Assembly: GCA_003454335.1 (NCBI GenBank)
Contig: DMKK01000165.1
Location: 1-7,533, forward strand
Reading direction: 5' to 3'
Length of the DNA stretch: 7,533 bases
DNA from: Gammaproteobacteria bacterium
GTDB taxonomy: Bacteria; Pseudomonadota; Gammaproteobacteria; UBA9214
Shown: piece by piece, positions 6,001 through 7,533 of the stretch
Layout of the letters: each line of letters begins with the position of its first letter
Position numbering within the stretch: the stretch's first letter is position 1
Program-made: the position numbers and the translations under genes
Notes under the pieces: model-generated
Told to the model about the DNA's origin: nothing
The model's database searches: none
The model's input: the letters and a program-made list of their open reading frames with translations, nothing else

Positions 6001-7533
6001 AGCAAATCTGCCTGTTTTACCTGTGCATCGAATTTACCCTGCACAAAACTGTCGCGTAGCCGTGAGCGAAGAATTTTCCCTGCCGAACTCTTGGGTATTG
6101 ATTTGCAATCCACCGGCACAAGGTAAGCAGGCAGGATTCCAGTCTCCTTGACAACACGCTCGAGTATGCGCTCCAGCAATATTTTCTGCACATCCGCCGG
6201 TGTAACTGCCGGGCAAAAAAACACCACCAGCTGGTCTGTATCTCTGCCGTGATCGCGCAGCCCGATGGCTGCGGTAAATGTCTTTTCAACACCCGGGATA
6301 CTGTCGACAATAGCCTCGATTTCATGGTTCGCAATGTTTCGTCCATTGATAATGATGGTGTCTTTTTTGCGACCAGTAATTGTCAGGGCGCCATCTTTTA
6401 AATAGCCCAGATCGCCAGTACGAAACCAGCCATCGTCGCTGTATGCATTGGCCGATGCCTGCTCATCGGCATAATACTGTGAAATGACCATCTTGCCGGA
6501 AATCTGGACATTGCCGGTTTTTCCTTCTTCAAGAAGGTGATCGCCATCGTCAGTGATGCGTATCGAAAGACCAGGGACCGGGCGCCCGACTTCCACGAAC
6601 GGGTAATGCGGTGAAGGCAGGCGCGCAAGGAAGTTACCGGAAAACACGACGGCGGCACAGGTCTCGGACATTCCCCAGGCAGCATGAAGCTTCTCGGGAC
6701 CTACTCCATAATGCTCCAGATTCGCAGCGAATTCCCGGGCCACCCTGGGGACGATCGGTTCTGCGACACTGACAATCGAGCGTAGCGACGAGATATCCCG
6801 GTTCGGTGGCCCACTGGCCCGCAGCCGCTCATTGAACAGCGAGAGGCCGAAATTGGGTGCCCAGGCAAACGTAACACGGTGGGTTTCAATCCACTCCAGC
6901 CAGCGCAGCGGATCATGCAGGAACAGTTGTGTCGCGGCATGGATCTGCGTATTTCCTGCGTAAACGTCGCGAATGCAGCAGCGAACCAGCGCGCCTACAT
7001 GGTCGAGATGCAGCCAGTTGAGCGATACGTCGGCTGCGGACACCCGGTTAACAGCCGCCGAGGCTGCAACGTTTTCGATCAGGTTGCGGTGTGTAAAGCA
7101 AATCCCTTTGGGACGACCGGTGCTTCCTGACGTAAACAGAAGCAACGCCAGTTCGTCTGCCTCAGCGTGATGTACTTGCGCGTCACCGCTGTCGCCGGCG
7201 GCCTGCAGTGCATCGATGGCCAGTACGCTTGCTTCGCGGAACCCGAGTTTTCTGAAAAGCTGATCGATATGCCGGTTTGTCACTTGATCTGCCAGAATCA
7301 CAGGCTTGCCCAGAAAAGACCAGGTATCGACAAGGTTGCGCAATATGCTGTTTGATTCGTCGCTGTAAGTGGGCGGGATAGCGAGGGGTACAGGGACAAT
7401 GCCTCCGATGAGGCAGGCCCAGAATGCCGGGATAAAATCCCGGTGAGCCGAAAGCTGTAGCACGAGCTTGTGTCCCGGGGAAATGCCACTGTCTTGCAGG
7501 GCAGCCAGGATGGCTTTCGCCTCATCGTACAAT
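3099..7533 (-). CDS. Multidomain synthetase: acyl-adenylation, ketoreductase, carrier protein, unknown C-terminal domain (5' end cut by window)
   Basis: At least 1477 residues; the frame is open at 7533, so the true start and the first part of the adenylation domain lie outside. Residues count from base 7532. Adenylation domain 1-500: LLFTSGSTGRPKG (131-143), HLDHVG (175-180), AAWGMSET (284-291), DGWFRTGDLGYL (367-378), GRKKDTIIINGRN (387-399), PKSSAGKILR with catalytic Lys486. The LDHVG region recalls the PksJ loading domain, which activates an alpha-keto acid, more than amino-acid A domains. Ketoreductase: structural half about 519-760, catalytic half about 763-960 with TGGFGEIG (767-774) and tetrad K891, S915, Y928, N932, spaced exactly as in erythromycin PKS KR1. 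Carrier protein about 1083-1162, LGGNS with phosphopantetheine Ser1120. Residues 1165-1477 match no domain I recognise. No KS, AT, C or TE is visible. Predicted role: activate an acid, load it on the carrier and reduce a keto group with NAD(P)H. No promoter is visible because the 5' end is missing. Confidence 0.88.
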   Translation of the reverse strand, partial: LYDEAKAILAALQDSGISPGHKLVLQLSAHRDFIPAFWACLIGGIVPVPLAIPPTYSDESNSILRNLVDTWSFLGKPVILADQVTNRHIDQLFRKLGFREASVLAIDALQAAGDSGDAQVHHAEADELALLLFTSGSTGRPKGICFTHRNLIENVAASAAVNRVSAADVSLNWLHLDHVGALVRCCIRDVYAGNTQIHAATQLFLHDPLRWLEWIETHRVTFAWAPNFGLSLFNERLRASGPPNRDISSLRSIVSVAEPIVPRVAREFAANLEHYGVGPEKLHAAWGMSETCAAVVFSGNFLARLPSPHYPFVEVGRPVPGLSIRITDDGDHLLEEGKTGNVQISGKMVISQYYADEQASANAYSDDGWFRTGDLGYLKDGALTITGRKKDTIIINGRNIANHEIEAIVDSIPGVEKTFTAAIGLRDHGRDTDQLVVFFCPAVTPADVQKILLERILERVVKETGILPAYLVPVDCKSIPKSSAGKILRSRLRDSFVQGKFDAQVKQADLLLANENTFPSWFLKRSWHRKQAPVEEASAVAPGITVLFADALGLADAVQDRLEAAGHICLRVRPGDSFCEERAGEFTMDPGNEDHYQQFFTQLGSQPGTVRNIFHLWAYTPHGVPVETQTEQLDRWFLSLAFLAKAIDVQLQPEQAITVNVCASCAQSVLEMDELCCEKSLALGLVQTIPQEQPFLDWRHYDLEQRDTLQDADLIVHELSVTGHDREIAYRDGKRYAVVLEELASNTFSNDQQADLQIQAGGLYLITGGFGEIGLEIARQLVEAKDAKLLLVGRSHLPAESPSLASDGVSGSDAALARKLHCYHALKTACSFIEYRAVDICNEHVLLSTVEELESLWDTKLCGIFHLARVTDDTLIRDQTGNGLLDILTPKVQGTLSAGRLLEVRPDAFFVGFSSVSSTLGTYRMAAYSAANRFIDSFCEQQRNSKGRKTRSLAWSIWEEVGEERHYQMRDLSRKRGLFTLSTDKGIASMFAAMHCQETGVIIGLDPANRFIRQRMAGPPELTNQLQVSMTFDTSASAAIQPEPVRIQDRLGNTAVCQLADAESSRSEQGNFAEKLASISPEIVSYRAELETRLLIIWQDLLRIDYIEPQDNFFDLGGNSVTAAQFIVELARQADEHIELGTLFEHPVLGDLVNTIITRQTEVTQGSKPALCLTGQLSMLLESSRESLRLAVRRQFPQALEMFPVRRYIRPIRKLPMLAGYSQLGSACARIMGPLKELAGDGIEPLYNRLAIVEAIGDTLERLDHGHYPRSIEVLFREWFRSLLEGLGREDEYFCLENDPFLKDMAVCCEKMVPVGGAWTIETSGISLRILLGRRPGHLIKRTSFVMRQARALKPFYQIHMAPRFADRFNEQQRTASYLRIAEMLRENTEIRGLIGISWYLDPALKTISPELSYLQDVPENNGAGIFSLAPLQGACRGALSGSSRRTRLYQEGKYIPRNAFIIWPREALLKWSDTHR
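3174..3244. repeat. Cluster of palindromes inside the synthetase C-terminal coding region
   Basis: Three overlapping symmetric elements occur in about 70 bp. There is a perfect 14-bp palindrome CCGGCTCGAGCCGG (3198-3211); a hairpin CTGCAAG-CCC-CTTGCAG (3223-3239), extendable by CCCC (3219-3222) pairing with GGGG (3241-3244) across a bulged A at 3240; and an outer 7-bp pair CCCCTCT (3174-3180) with AGAGGGG (3238-3244). The outer pair competes with the hairpin for the same bases. All of it lies in frame within the last 50 codons of the synthetase. No T-run follows on either strand, so it is not a classical terminator. Confidence 0.5.

Noticed and set aside
3511..7525. Many short frames on both strands within the synthetase
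   Set aside because: All are shadows of one continuous frame that carries adenylation, KR and carrier motifs in the right order.

Overview
The window reads as chromosomal DNA from a moderately GC-rich proteobacterium, most likely a gammaproteobacterium. The grounds are the Tal-Pgi-style glucose-6-phosphate isomerase, a knotted carbamoyltransferase of the Xanthomonas AOTCase type, Shine-Dalgarno-like starts and long dense genes. The lineage assignment is an inference of low confidence. There are no tRNA or rRNA genes, CRISPR arrays, insertion sequences or transposase fragments that I can recognise.

Layout. Bases 1-1676 (minus strand) hold almost all of a glucose-6-phosphate isomerase. It is the PGI half of the bifunctional transaldolase/PGI family, but here it starts on its own, with no transaldolase in front; its last few residues lie beyond base 1. 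Bases 1677-2029 are a divergent intergenic region. It holds a strong RBS and a possible promoter for the isomerase, a 10-bp imperfect inverted repeat, and a 24-codon ORF whose product looks like the first residues of a short-chain dehydrogenase (ITGASSG) and stops just before the next gene. Bases 2030-3034 (plus strand) encode a carbamoyltransferase of the N-acetylornithine/N-succinylornithine family. It keeps the carbamoyl-phosphate and knot motifs but has lost several residues that define N-acetylornithine specificity.

Bases 3099-7533 (minus strand, convergent with the carbamoyltransferase, 64 bp between stops) encode at least 1477 residues of a multidomain synthetase. In order these are an acyl-adenylating (PksJ/FAAL-like) domain cut by the window end, a PKS-type structural plus catalytic ketoreductase pair, a carrier protein with an intact phosphopantetheine serine, and a C-terminal region of about 310 residues that I cannot assign. 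No ketosynthase, acyltransferase, condensation or thioesterase domain is visible.

How they fit together. The isomerase (sugar phosphate metabolism) and the carbamoyltransferase (arginine-type metabolism) are housekeeping-like genes and need not be functionally linked to the synthetase. The synthetase is the most interesting object. It looks like a self-contained activate, load and reduce module with an unfamiliar terminal domain, and it may be part of a biosynthetic cluster continuing past base 7533. The carbamoyltransferase is a second candidate for an unexpected acceptor substrate.
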